The translations under genes and the position numbers were made by a program. Below the pieces are notes generated by a model. It was not told the DNA's origin. It worked only from the letters and a program-made list of their open reading frames with translations, and made no database searches. A stretch of 64,000 bases of DNA from Balanoglossus misakiensis (Eukaryota; Hemichordata), in the NCBI GenBank assembly GCA_040954595.2, contig CM082593.2, positions 8,742,001 to 8,806,000 on the forward strand. The letters are read 5' to 3'. Below, piece by piece: positions 1 to 11,145 of this stretch; position 1 is the first letter of the stretch, and every line of letters starts with the position of its first letter.

Positions 1-187
1 TCCCATACCAGAGCAAACCCCACTGCAGTCGCCACGACCTACTAGGATCTTCAGTTGCTGTCATGCACAGTCTATGCTACAGTTGGCTGCTTCGTTCATT
101 CTAAGAATTATCTCATTTCAGGGATTTGTGCATGAATTGTAATGTTTATAAACAAAGAAATGCGCCGCAACGACCCCTTCACTTTAA
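1..187 (+). mobile_element. MITE family D, right part (cut by window start)
   Basis: This block is highly similar to 55435-55612, including the segment around cattctaagaattatct and the end caacgacc-ccttcacttt followed by TTAA at 184-187. The complete copy at 55375-55612 shows it to be a TTAA-flanked inverted-repeat element of about 240 bp. The left end lies before the window. The short open frame at 126-329 starts inside this repeat and is not a gene. Confidence 0.75.
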
Positions 188-503
188 TCTGTGTAGTGAT
201 TCCCCAGGGTGCGTTCATGTTGGGAGCATTGATTTAGTGCCGTCGCCTGCAACAAGGACGGACGTGATGAATGCAGAGAAATTTCCCAATTTGGGCTATT
301 GCTGGATGAGGTGTCACATGTACATGTAAAACACATAGACTGGTCATGTTCAAGAAACACCATATTTTTGTGACTCCTTGGGCCTGAGTCGCTCCAAAAC
401 AGTCTGTTTGGCGCGATTCACAGTTAAATTCCTCTGGGATACAAACTTCTGCTGTTTACCCTCACACCCATTCAGTCAATAATTTATGTCTACATGTAGT
501 ATT

Positions 504-760
504 ATGGGGGTCACACACTCACCATTAAGACGGTTCTGAAGCATCTCAGATCACATACCATCTTAAAAAAAACATGTGTGGATGGTGTATAGTGGTTCTG
601 AAATGGCTCAGATTTGAGTTGGCTTTGCCGGCCAAACCTGAACCAGTGTAAGGAATATACACCTCTCCGCAACCCATTGTCTATGGGACTGAGCCTCAGC
701 GCCTATGCATAAACTTTGGACATAAGGTGACTCAAAGGATTAATGCTCTGTGTTTACATG
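504..760 (+). repeat. Interspersed repeat family L
   Basis: The segment starting at the gggggtcacacactcacc-like end recurs inverted at 62140-62350. Both copies share the phrases for acccattgtctatggg and ggttctgaa(a/g)tggctcaga. It contains the imperfect inverted phrases ttaagacggttctgaagc and accatcttaaaaaaaac. It has no coding potential that I can support and lies in the intron before the first visible carboxypeptidase exon. Confidence 0.65.
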
Positions 761-858
761 TACCATAGGCAAATACTAGTAGTGTCTCAAATGTTTCTGT
801 GTGTGAACCTGGTATATGTGCATGATCTTATTACATGTTCAATTTGTATCTCCACCAG

Positions 859-1055
859 GTGAACCAGAATTCAAGTATATTGGAAATATGCATGGCAATG
901 AAGTGGTGGGACGTGAACTCTTACTTGTGCTTATTCCATATTTGTGTGAAGAGTGGTTGAACGGCAATGAAGCTGTGATCTATTTGATTGAAAATACCAG
1001 GATTCATATCATGCCAACGATGAATCCAGATGGATATGCTATTGGAAGAGAACAA
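859..1055 (+). CDS. CPE: CPE exon a (partial gene, first visible exon)
   Basis: The exon follows acceptor tctccaccag and ends before gtaaga. Its first two bases complete a glycine codon begun in the preceding, unseen exon, so it enters in phase 1. It encodes [15 protein letters not shown], carrying the first two zinc ligands, then [13 protein letters not shown]. It ends in phase 0. Confidence 0.93.
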
Positions 1056-4000
1056 GTAAGATATACTGGCATCTCAATTTGACGCTTAATATAAACGGAC
1101 GATGTTCGTCTTATGCCCTTGTGCGTGCCAAACCAGAGACTCTGGTTACAAAAATTGTATACAGTCAATGTCATAAGACAGTGTGCTGTCCAAACAACAG
1201 ACAAGATGGCAGCGACCTATTGTCTTAGTCGGAGATCGGGAAAAGACAGCAAATTGGGTGAAAAGAAGGGACAAAACTGAAATGTACTTGTATGGTGTGC
1301 ATGAAAGATGTAAGGAAGTGAAGGCAGTCCACTATTTGAATGCATCGAACACAAAATTTGAAAAAACATTTGGATTGGGTGTAATGTTTATACCCACAAA
1401 ATTACACACTTGTGCATAAGACAATCGTCAGCCTTTAATTTCAAATTACCTCAACATCACAAACGTTCCAAAGGCAATAGTCTCCCGTAACTCTGTTCAC
1501 GTACTATATGTATGTGCTACTGCATATCTAGTTGCTCAGCCTTTTATGATTGAAACATCAGATTTGGTCAACTGAATAATTTGTGCAGCTTTCAGTGACA
1601 TTAATTTGTTCTTAACACAGTCTCTCCACATTGTGGAGGTACTGTGGTCTTAGGTACAGATGATTGTGTGACATGGTACCAATATTTTTAATTCATACAT
1701 AATACTTTTGTGCATGTGGATGTGTTCATTACATTTTGCTGGATTTTAAATCAGTCGGCTTTTAATGTCAAACAGCAAAAAGCAAAATTCAAACCAAAAT
1801 TAAAGTCTGCATTATACAAATACTACTGTAAAACGGGAAAATCTTCATAAACGATAAATTTTTTGCAACCTACGTGAGAGCCCCCCAAAACGTGAAAATT
1901 AGAAGTCTTGTAGAAATGTTTTTCAGAGATACTGATGCAGTGAAATACCAGAACATGAAAATTAATTGTCCCGTAACAGGTGCCACTTTTGATATTGGCT
2001 CGCACAAATTTCCTGTTGCTCAAATTTCCCGTTTTACAGTAACTGTATCATGTTGTGATCCATTGCCTTCACATGAAATAATAATAAATTGTTTACTAGG
2101 TGATCATTCATTTTTGATCTACTTGTTTAGGAATTTCATTATAAATATACGGATATAACGTGACTGTTTAGAAGTGATGTGTTGTTTATTAAGAAATTTG
2201 AAACTAAGATCAAATGTTGTTTCATTTCAGTTTGACAAAGATGGCAGCAATGAATGGATTACAGGCCGTGCAAATGCCAATGGTGTGGATTTAAATCGGA
2301 ACTTCCCAGATTTAGACCGCATGGTGTTTAATTTCTCTCGTCATCATGGACCAAACAATCATATTCACATGGCACTGAGTCAGATTGGACATCAGGTAAT
2401 TATCATTGAATTGTTTTGAATCTGTCTCGCTATGTTTATTTAAAGGGAAAGTTCGGTCCAGCTGATTTCTACTTAATTTGGTAGCTTTGAGGTCACTCTT
2501 TCAGGAAAAAAACATATTCGTCATGTATAAGTCGCCAGATTTTTTTTACAAAATCGAGGGAAAGTTGGCAGAATTTCCAATATGGCGTTTACTGTAATTT
2601 GAATCATGGGAAAATAAGCGCCAGGACCAACTTCCGCCCAACTTGGTGTGGGTGATACCATTTTCCGATTGGTGTCACTGCGTGACAGGCTAAACTTATT
2701 TGCATTTTTTTCATGGGAAACAAAATTGTCAACAGATGACACATTTTTCACTTTGCTCCTGATTGTTTATCAACTGACGTACCATAATGGATATTCTGCC
2801 ATTATTCTCCTATTTTTGTAATACTGTTTTTATTTCAATTTCACAATAGTTTATTCCGTCTCTTTTGTCATTCATTGAACAAAATAAATGCTGATGTTTA
2901 TGAAATATTCTGGTATGCAGGTAAAAGAAACACTTCTTTTGAATTTTTCTGTCGTGGCCAAATTACCCTTCACTGATAATTACTTTCCTGGGTTATGGAT
3001 TGTAGCACTGAGAATTGTTGTACAACAGAATTCCATAGGTTACAGGAATAATTCTCGTTCCATCATCTACATCTGTTGCATGAAAAGACAATAATCTAGA
3101 CAGATCTGCATTGGCACTTACCGTATCTGTCAAAGCATAAGCAATTCAGTAGCATGGAACAGATATTTTACCGAATTGTTACATATCTGTTATTTGTAAT
3201 AAATTCAAGAAATTCTGAGAAACTTACACCTTACTAATACTATGTCACACCTTCTCAAAATAGCTGAACTTGCTAATTATTATATATCTAATGTATAGAC
3301 TAACAAAAAGTATAGGTTAGGACTATCAGGGTTACTCAGAACAAGGTTTGTACTGTACCATTACTTTGAAATTTACGGTTGACAGAATTGTCAATCGAGT
3401 AAAGAAATTGACGTAGTTTGAATTTAATGTTTCACTTTTGTCCAAGGCTTTTTAACTCCTGTCACGTGGGGACGCTCCAAATTTTGCAAAAATGCCACAT
3501 AGGGAACTACAACCCTATGTGTGAAATCCAACAAACGTATATCATTTTGTACTCGTTTGATAACATTGTCAGTAGAATGTATAGTTTAGTGTGCATATAC
3601 GTTTTTGTCCACTTTTTATCTGAATTTTTCTGTTCTGTCTACAGCTTGAACCAGAAACTGTTGTAGTGATGAAGTGGTTTATGCAGTATTCGTTTGTTCT
3701 GTCATCCAACTTGCACGGTGGTGACTTGGTTGCCAACTATCCCTATGATTCCAGCGTGGATGGCAATCGTCACTACCAGAAGTGTCCTGACGATGAAACA
3801 TTCCGAGAATTATCCCTGGCATATTCCACAGTACACGGCGAAATGTCTGATCCGGATCGTCCTCCGTGCGACAACACAGACCAGGACAAATTTGAAGACG
3901 GAATCACAAATGGAGCTGATTGGTATCCAGTTCCTGGAGGTAAGGTTTATGACACACTAGACTGTAAATAAGGTACAGTGGTACGTATGAAGGCACCCCA

Positions 4001-5920
4001 AAAGATACGACTGTACGCGGAGTGTACATCAGGCTGTCTCCACAGATTTTTGTTCTAACCAATCACATTGCACCAACTAAAGGGACGAAGTCTCTCTCTC
4101 ACTGCCCTTTTTCTATTAATTATGTGTGATACAAGACACTGTTTGTATTATTCTACATGTGGATATATATTGAATCAATGTTCGACCACACACAACTTCC
4201 ATCCCACTTATAGACACGAGAGTGAAAAACTCGCCAAAATGATTAATCGGTCTCTACCGTTTATTCAAGCAGGATGGAAGTTGTGTGTGGTCGAATGTTG
4301 ATTCACTATACATGTATATCCACATGTACAATAACATAAACAGTGTCTTGTATCAAACATAATTCATGGAAAAAAGGGCAGCGAGAGAGAAACGTTGTCC
4401 CTTTAATTGTATGGCAAGAGATATACCAGTCATGTCACTTTACTCAAACAGCGAACCGTGACTGAAATAAACTCATTTGTGTGTTTGTTTTCAGGAATGC
4501 AAGATTATAACTACCTGGCCACAAACTGTTTTGAAATCACATTGGAGTTAGGATGTTCCAAGTTCCCCCAGGCTGATGAATTGGAGGGTTTCTGGGAGGA
4601 TAATAAATTATCATTACTCAACTTTATGCAGATGGTAAGCTGATACCCATTGCAGTATCAGGAATATAGTCATCCTTTCAATGGTGATAAAATCAGGCTA
4701 ATATATTCTATTGGTCAATCTACAGAAGAACCTTATTGCTGTGAATTAATTGACATGTCATTACTTTGTGCACCAATTGGACTACATGTTTATCCATGAC
4801 CCCATGTGACCTTTACATCCTGGCATTTTGCTGGACAAGTATAAGTGTAGTATTTTTACCTCATGTCATCACATTACGTGTAGTACTGTTATTGCACATT
4901 CTGTGTGTTTGTGTGTGTGTCTGTGTGTCTGTCTGTCTGTCTGTCTGTCTCAGCATTCATATCTAATATTGCCAAATATTTTCAAACTCTAGACTGACCT
5001 GATGTATTAATGAAGAGGTCAAGATATTTCTTTCTTTTCAACACGTGTGATATGCCACTTTGTTTTTTGAAAGGTACACATTGGTATCAAGGGAATTGTG
5101 ACAGATGAGAATGGTGTAGGTATTTATGATGCTGTCATCAAAGTTGCCAAGATAAACCAAAATAATGAAGAAATGTACATCGATCATGATGTGACTACTG
5201 GTAAGACATATTTTATTTTGTACTAGATGCTGTACAGACAGTAAAACATTGATTATCTGAACTGTAATTATCCAAATTGTTCAGCCCCCCCCCCCCCCCC
5301 CCCCCCCCCCCCACAATGGCCCACATGGTGCCCGGGAAAACTGCTTTTGTTTGATGGCAGTGTGGCCAATTCTGGCGACCATGCTTATCACGCACTTCAA
5401 CAAAGTTTTTTTCTTTCAACAGCTTGTATAGTAACATATTCCATTGAGGTGTGAATGATATGATACTAACTCAGAAACAATCACAACATGAAAATCAATC
5501 AAAACTGACAGCCTGACATAAGCCTGTACCCTCTAAGTGTCGGATAATTAACATTTTTCTGTATAAGTCTGGGATGTCACTGTTTGTCTATGCTGTCTAA
5601 TTGCCTGTTTAACTTAAAGCCTCTAGAGCTGCCAAATTTCACAAAATTTGAGTGATATCCCGGTATGTCAACCAGAAATATCCTAAGTTGTTTGTAGAAC
5701 ATATTATAACTTTTATGTCTGACTTGCAGCTGAAGACGGTGATTATTGGAGACTGTTGGCACCAGGCGTTTATGTAGTACGTGTTGAAGCCAGTGGATAT
5801 ATCCCAGAGCAAGATATATGTGAAGTGATGAAAGATTCCATAGCCACTATATGTAACTTTGTCTTAACTTCAGAAGAAATCAAGAATTGGATTGAAGAAT
5901 TGCTTTTAGAAAATTACTAA
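859..5920 (+). CDS. CPE: Carboxypeptidase E-like metallocarboxypeptidase (3' six exons)
   Basis: Six exons (859-1055, 2231-2395, 3645-3939, 4495-4634, 5074-5200, 5730-5920) join in phase and encode the last 371 residues of an M14 N/E-subfamily carboxypeptidase. Members remove C-terminal Lys/Arg from peptide intermediates after prohormone convertase cleavage, typically in secretory granules. Seen: HGNE (zinc ligands H12 and E15 of the visible chain), [30 protein letters not shown] (third zinc ligand H145) and [10 protein letters not shown] (probable catalytic Glu237). A transthyretin-like domain follows, with HDVTT and [11 protein letters not shown]. The stretch MSDPDRPPC, the [11 protein letters not shown] signature and a short amphipathic C-terminus ([10 protein letters not shown]) favour CPE over CPN, CPM or CPD. 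All key residues are intact. The signal peptide and about the first 60-100 residues are upstream of the window. Confidence 0.9.
1091..1438 (+). mobile_element. MITE family C, copy 1
   Basis: About 350 bp shared with 37398-37687, 51527-51862 and, inverted, 63137-63443. The ends are inverted relatives (gatgttcgtcttatgc against gcataagacaatcgtc), and the right end is gcctTTAA. The internal phrase cggagatcgggaaaagaca is common to the copies. It lies in a CPE intron. The open frames inside it are shared between copies only as DNA similarity and look non-coding. Confidence 0.8.
1824..2041 (+). mobile_element. CTGTAAAAC MITE (family G), copy 1
   Basis: Inverted ends tactgtaaaacgggaaa and tttcccgttttacagta bracket about 218 bp in a CPE intron. 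The same layout, with internal gagagcc and tttcagaga(t) phrases, occurs at 17856, 23380, 35434 and 57506. Confidence 0.85.
2231..2395 (+). CDS. CPE: CPE exon b
   Basis: The exon runs from acceptor ttcatttcag to donor gtaatt, phase 0 to 0, 55 codons. It encodes the substrate-binding signature [13 protein letters not shown] and HHGPNNHIH, which aligns with the GGPNNH segment of CPE and CPN. Confidence 0.93.
2440..2778 (+). mobile_element. Repeat family H, copy 1
   Basis: It begins TTAAAGGGAAAGTTCGG. The sequence runs inverted in the copy at 52829-53253: accaacttccgccca, the ggtgtcactgcgtgacagg phrase and the tccaatatggcgttt phrase are shared. This copy appears truncated at its right end. The small open frame at 2521-2751 (-) is only repeat sequence. 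Confidence 0.7.
3645..3939 (+). CDS. CPE: CPE exon c
   Basis: The exon runs from acceptor ttctgtctacag to donor gtaagg, phase 0 to 1. It encodes [11 protein letters not shown], then [16 protein letters not shown] with the third zinc ligand, and the CPE-specific MSDPDRPPC followed by [13 protein letters not shown]. Confidence 0.95.
4077..4406 (+). mobile_element. MITE family A, copy 1
   Basis: An almost fully palindromic element of about 330-360 bp. One end reads aagggac(a/g)aagtctctctc and the other gagaga-actttgtccctt, flanked by CTAA/TTAA. It is the most abundant repeat here, with eight copies. It sits between CPE exons c and d. Confidence 0.9.
4495..4634 (+). CDS. CPE: CPE exon d
   Basis: The exon runs from acceptor tgttttcag to donor gtaagc, phase 1 to 0. 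It encodes [20 protein letters not shown], with the catalytic glutamate in the TLELGC stretch, then [13 protein letters not shown] at the domain end. Confidence 0.95.
4901..4952 (+). repeat. (TG)n/(CTGT)n microsatellite
   Basis: A gtgtgt run passes into repeated ctgt units in a CPE intron. Simple sequence only. Confidence 0.85.
5074..5200 (+). CDS. CPE: CPE exon e
   Basis: The exon runs from the acceptor in ttttttgaaag to donor gtaaga, phase 0 to 1. It encodes [20 protein letters not shown], the start of the transthyretin-like beta-sandwich, and ends with HDVTT. Confidence 0.92.
5284..5312 (+). repeat. Poly-C tract
   Basis: An uninterrupted run of about 29 C residues in a CPE intron, the longest of about ten G/C homopolymers in the window. 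Confidence 0.9.
5614..5680 (+). mobile_element. MITE family B, left-end fragment
   Basis: TTAAAGCCTCTAGAGCTGCC at 5614 matches the left end of the full family B element at 38857-39214. Only about 60 bp remain. Confidence 0.6.
5730..5920 (+). CDS. CPE: CPE terminal exon f
   Basis: The exon runs from acceptor gacttgcag to stop TAA at 5918-5920. It encodes [20 protein letters not shown], the rest of the transthyretin-like domain, then an acidic/amphipathic end [11 protein letters not shown]. In CPE this region forms a membrane-associating helix used in granule sorting; that role is inferred here. Confidence 0.93.
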
Positions 5921-6176
5921 GACTTTTATTTTCTGCCACTGCTAGAAGTATGTCTTGTTTGGCTAGCATCTTTTAGGTGTGTTTTCCTTTTCCCTTTTCA
6001 CAAGAAAAGTTTTGTTGTAGCTGAGATCTTACTCTTCACCAATGAACCTGATTTTGATTGGCTTAACAAGCCCCTGTGCATTCATCAGATTTGGCATTGC
6101 TGCTCATAAGCTGCTGATGTAGGGCTCCATCCCACAGACCACAACTCATCAAAGACTGCAACTTGGCAAAAAGACC

Positions 6177-6271
6177 TTAACCCTTTCACCACAATGGCTT
6201 GGTCCAAATCCATTTTGTTTTCTATGGTTAACCTGGACCTCTATAGAAGGAACTGGGGGTGAAAGGGTTAA
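6177..6271 (+). mobile_element. Mini-MITE family R (TTAACCCTTTCACC ends)
   Basis: A 95-bp element with ends TTAACCCTTTCACC and GGTGAAAGGGTTAA and a TTAA at each side. The TTAACCC start resembles piggyBac-type ends. Relatives occur at about 17695-17800, 23866-23925 and 50301-50345. Confidence 0.8.
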
Positions 6272-6750
6272 AGGTGGGTGGGACTTTGCAAAGTACCACT
6301 GTATTTAAATTTACTGCATTTTATCATGGAAAAAGAAATCAAATCCTGACATAGGACCTGTTATTATGACCTGTTGAGAGAGCCACTTTCTTACATTTAC
6401 AAACATTTTTGAATCAAATGACCTATTTTAATTTTGTTAAATAGACTGTGAATGCTAACAAAACTTTTCTGGTAAGGTAGATACATGTAAGGGTAAATAA
6501 TCAATATATCAAGGTCGAAAAGGTACTTTAGGTCAGATATGTGTGCTGTGTGCATGTGTGTGTTACTGTAATAGAAGGAGGGAACAAAATGATCTTGTTC
6601 TTTGAGCGTAACACTAGGGTTTGTGCCCATAGGTTTAGGGTCTTGTGCTTCAGATGATTGCAATGAAGTTTCCTATGCTATACAACAGTTCATCTGTCTT
6701 GTTTACAATTCTTTACTATCAATCACGTGATCTGGTCATGTGACCCACGG

Positions 6751-6965
6751 CGTTGTCATTTTCAGATGACGGGCAAGCAATATTTCGGCATCCAGTAAAA
6801 GTTTTTCCGAGTATGTTTTTACTTTAGAACCGCCAAACACATAACATGCATCAGTTATGGTGCCTCATCAGCCTCATTGCATTTCGTCTACACAGTCTTT
6901 TGTCTGCACCACGTAAGTCCACGTTGCTGAAGTTGCCCGTCATCTGGAAATTTGAATGCCAACGT
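6751..6965. mobile_element. Inverted-repeat element (MITE N)
   Basis: The left arm cgttgtcatt..cagatgacgggcaa at 6751-6777 is mirrored by ttgcccgtcatctgg..gccaacg at 6933-6965, with a unique core of about 155 bp. No second copy was noticed in the window. Confidence 0.65.
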
Positions 6966-9938
6966 AACTGCCGCCTGAGCGCATCTGACGTCATTTGATA
7001 TCGAAGAATTGCTGTTAATTTACAAATGATGTTCTCAAAGGCACACTTCTAGCAGTGGCTGCATTAGATGTTCTGAAATAAGATATTTATTGTTCAAGAA
7101 AAATGGTTTGTCAACAAGTATTATGCTCTGTGAAGAGGATGCGGGAGTGAGTTAAGACAGAGTGTCAGCAAAAAGCTGATCATGTCTGGAAAGTCATTCA
7201 GAGTGCTGGAAAAATGATGTACTAACATTAGTGAATATTAATTAACATTTTTGATTGACATGCCAGTTTTCTTGATATGTACTGCTAATCCCTATAGCAA
7301 AGAGATTATCTATTTTTGAGAGAAATTAGTCGCCAGCAGCAAACCAGCTTGGAACATTTTAGTGAGTATGTTGCCAGGCAACTGCCTGTATGTAAGCGCT
7401 GTGATGTCACAATATGAAATCTTTCCTGGTTTAAAATCATCTATTGCTTTGTAGAAGGTTTATATAAATAGAGGGCGTACTCAGTCATATATTTTTAAAA
7501 GCCAAATACATGTATCTGTTGAAAATCATGTATGTGAACTTGACCAAGTAAAAGAGATATGTATAGCTGCTATAACTGCCAAATCTCATGTTCAAACAAG
7601 GCATGCTTTAAGCAATGCAGATAGCATCCATTCTGGCCTTGTTGTACAATGTTTAATTCTGAAATTTAAATTATTGTGACATCATAGCTGCAGTGTAGAC
7701 AAGTTTGTTTTTGTGTATGTTTCAATGTATCTCAGATTATTCATTGTTTTAGATTATTTTTTGAAAAAGTGTTTTGATCATGCCTCTGCAATCTCACAAC
7801 TGTTGTCAAATTTAATATCTACCTAGCTGTAGTTATATTCAGTGAGTCTGACGTGCGAATTTTGTAACTGGATAGAGTTTGAGTTTGAGGTTCCATTTCA
7901 TTTGCCCACATATTCTCCTAGGGATTCACTCTGGCACAACTGATAGCCACTGAAACATATCCACAGGAATATCAGCTTAATCATGGCATATTTTAAATGT
8001 GGAAATTCAGGCAATTGGATTCATTGTAGGGCATATTGGAGCTATCCTCAGTTATCCATCTTGAGATATTTACGTTGCGTTCAAGGCTCTCATATGGCCT
8101 TCTGTTATTGAACACTCTTGTGCCATGTCCTTCTGATTAACCCTTCTGACTAGCCAAGTTATGTCATGCTCAGCCAAATTGGCTAGATGAGTAACTGTCT
8201 GAACTTATTTGCACAATCCTCTGCTGGCTGTCCAGAGCAGTACCACAAGCACGTTTATACATTTGATGACAGTATAGATTACAAGAATATGCTGTACAAA
8301 TTTGACAACAGTTGGCAAGAGACTAAAAATTTCCATTAAACATATCAGGTGTTGTTTTGTCATTTTGTGTTTCTCTGGAAAACTCATCATTTACATGTTC
8401 TGTATTTCAATGTAGAATGTAGAGAATATCTAATCAAGTCTTGAGCCACAGTTGCAAATTTGCAATCCAGTTGCACTCAGCATTGTTTGACCATAGGTGG
8501 CGCTGTACAGCCATGACATGTGACTGACTCAGTCAGAGCTCATGCCTGCGTTTGGTCTTCGTTTGCTATCGATACCACCGCGACTGTGGAACAAGACCTG
8601 ATAATGGGATTTAAAACACTTGTATGTGTATAGTTCATATTTCATGTTTATAAATATATATATATTATATTAATGTTTATATTCTAATCTTATGATATAT
8701 GGTAGACAACAACCGATTTCTTGCAAATACCTTTCTCTTTCACCATGTGTACTATATTCTGAGCTTTTCATCCAGGAGGCCACATTGTACCAAGATAGAT
8801 TTACCTGTAGAATTATTTACCAAGGATTTAAAATAATATTTATGCCAAAGGCTGTCATTTGATAATGCACAATGAAACCCTTTCAAGTGACAGGTGGGAG
8901 TGGCTTATTCAATATTGCACCGATCCCGTAATCTTGTTGACTAGATGAGATGCTCTGAATTTGTGCAGTTTTTGTTGGCAAGAATGGAAATTGTGATTTC
9001 TGAAACCGGTCAGTTTTTGTGATTTAGATAACTCAATTAGATCACGGAAATGTCCCCATATTATGTTCTAAAGTATTTTCATGTGATGTACCAAAGAATT
9101 GTGGACTAGACATGAATAGAATTGCGCAATGTGAATTTTGACAGCCACTGCATGCATGACTATGTATTGCAGAATATCTCCGAAAGCGTACCATCCATAT
9201 TTCTTTGTCTATGCAAAGATTAATAGACAGTCTCTATAGTAGAAAAGTTGACTGTCTGTAACTTACATAATTGAAGATACCCCCTATGATATAATGGAAG
9301 AGCTTGCATAAAATTACCTTTCTGTGGATTTCTGTTTGTTTTATATTCAAAATAATTCAATTAGCCCAACTATTAACTGAAACTGTTCCTCCTCCTACTT
9401 CCATCATACTCTAATGACAATAAAATTTATTAAAAGAAATTTTAAATGTAATCCCAAGAAAACTACATACAGATCTCCAATAAATCGATTTGCATTTCAG
9501 CAAAATGTCGTACAGCTTTTCAATGAACAACCAATTCAAAGGTCCACTGAATTGCATGAATGTATGCACGAATTTGTAAATATGGATGGTACACTTTTCT
9601 ATATTAAAAACTTTCATTTTTTAGGATATGGGCGTTCTGTTACCACTTGCAAATGTGTGTTGTGCAAAAAATACAGTCACTGCTACCTACTGCAGAATAT
9701 GTTGGCAGCATGGTTTGAGAGAGAAGGATTTTTGTCTGGAAAGGTAGCTCTCTGTATACTCAGGTCATTAGTGTATAAATGTAGATAGTGAAATAACATG
9801 AGTCTGTCTGTCTCTTTCGCTGTCATTCCCCTATGATTTTCATATTCAGCGATGTAATAAAATGTCTGACTGCATAAATAACAATGTTATGAGTAAAATG
9901 GAGCTGATGTTTAACTATACCTGTACTAATATTTCATG

Positions 9939-10193
9939 ATGTGAAGCACAGTGAAATGACTGGATTAACTAGCCCGGAGACCAGGGCGTCGATCTAGAAT
10001 ACAACGCCCCGGGACAGTCGAGCCATTTCCTGCTGAGCTGAAAGATAGTAGCCCTGGCAACGATCATTCTAAGAATTATCTAATTTCAGGACAAACGTGG
10101 TGCAACGACCCCTTCACTTTAAAGGATGTCAAGATGTACTGGAGATAATTAATTCTCAGATTGGACATGTTTCACTGTGCTTCACATCATGCA
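9939..10193. mobile_element. Inverted-repeat element containing a family D relic
   Basis: The outer arms atgatgtgaagcacagtgaaa (about 9940) and tttcactgtgcttcacatcat (about 10172) are inverted copies. Inside, cattctaagaattatct and the caacgaccccttcactTTAA end (10119-10122) belong to family D, whose left part is replaced by other sequence. It looks like a nested insertion. Confidence 0.55.
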
Positions 10194-10867
10194 TTTCAAG
10201 ATGAAACATCTCTTTGGGCGGTAACTGTTAATTAAACAATCATATAATGTCATTTAAAAGACAATGGTCATACCAGTGAAATAAGCTTGTTTGCAATGAT
10301 ACGTTATAACAACAATATGATTACCTGATAATTTCAAACATTTTATTGTACTTTACTGGATGAAACGATTTATGTTTCTGTTGATCAAAATTGAAAAGTG
10401 TAAGGAAAGCATTACTGGTATTTTAATATTTGTTTCCAACTGTAAATCATTGACACACGCTTGTAATGGTTGAAATCCGAAAATAAGATTTATTTTCTAT
10501 AAGTGGAAACAACAAGTATGGCTGATGTCAAGCAAAGAGAACTTCTAGTAGATTGTGCATTATTTACTTAATTAATATTTAAAGAATAATGTAATCTGAT
10601 CTGGTATTGCTACAAATTCTGTCTCCATCCTGAAAGAGCACCTTCTCATGTTATGTCTTGTTTTAGTGGTTAATGGTTTTAAAGTCCTGAGGTGTTGTAT
10701 TAAATGAATAAATAGTTCTGTTATGTGGAAGCACATTCATGTGTTTATTTCTTCTTTTTAGTTTACTCAGAATTATTGCTGAACTATCTTTTCTGCTCAA
10801 TTAAATCCCATCATGTTTCTATTCAGGACACATGCCTCCATAAGAGGAAGTTAAATGGTTAAACTGT

Positions 10868-11145
10868 GCTGTGGAAATGGGGCAGGGGACAAGTGTAGTC
10901 AGATAAAAGAAAAGGTTGCCACGTGAGGGCACTGCAAAGGGAAAATTCATTATCAAATCGTTTGTGTGTGTTCATTTGGTAAAACTAAAATATTAAAGTT
11001 TATTGAAGAAAATTTAAACATGGATGTGTAATCTGTCCCCTTACTTAGCACAGCCAGCGGTGGGACTGGGGCAGGAGACCAGAGTATTCAGATAAAAACG
11101 TTGCCACGCGAGGGCGCTGCAAAGGCTCCCATTAAACCTAATTTG
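10868..11145 (+). repeat. Two diverged direct repeats of about 75 bp
   Basis: ggggcaggggacaagtgtag..cagataaaa..gttgccacgtgagggcactgcaaagg (10875-10945) recurs as ggggcaggagaccagagtat..cagataaaa..gttgccacgcgagggcgctgcaaagg (about 11068-11127). The spacing is about 190 bp. Function unknown. Confidence 0.6.

Larger units (their letters stand above)
5921..9938 (+). other. CPE 3' flank, possible long 3' UTR
   Basis: About 4 kb after the CPE stop, with only two small MITEs (6177-6271 and 6751-6965) and no recognisable exon. AATAAA candidates occur near 9419 and 9857, but none can be assigned as the polyadenylation signal. The open frame at 9414-9788 has no recognisable domain and I do not call it a gene. 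Low repeat density fits a 3' UTR but does not prove one. Confidence 0.35.

Noticed and set aside
9414-9788. 124-codon open frame downstream of CPE
   Set aside because: No recognisable domain, ordinary AT-rich composition, no splice or promoter support. Probably chance within the 3' flank.
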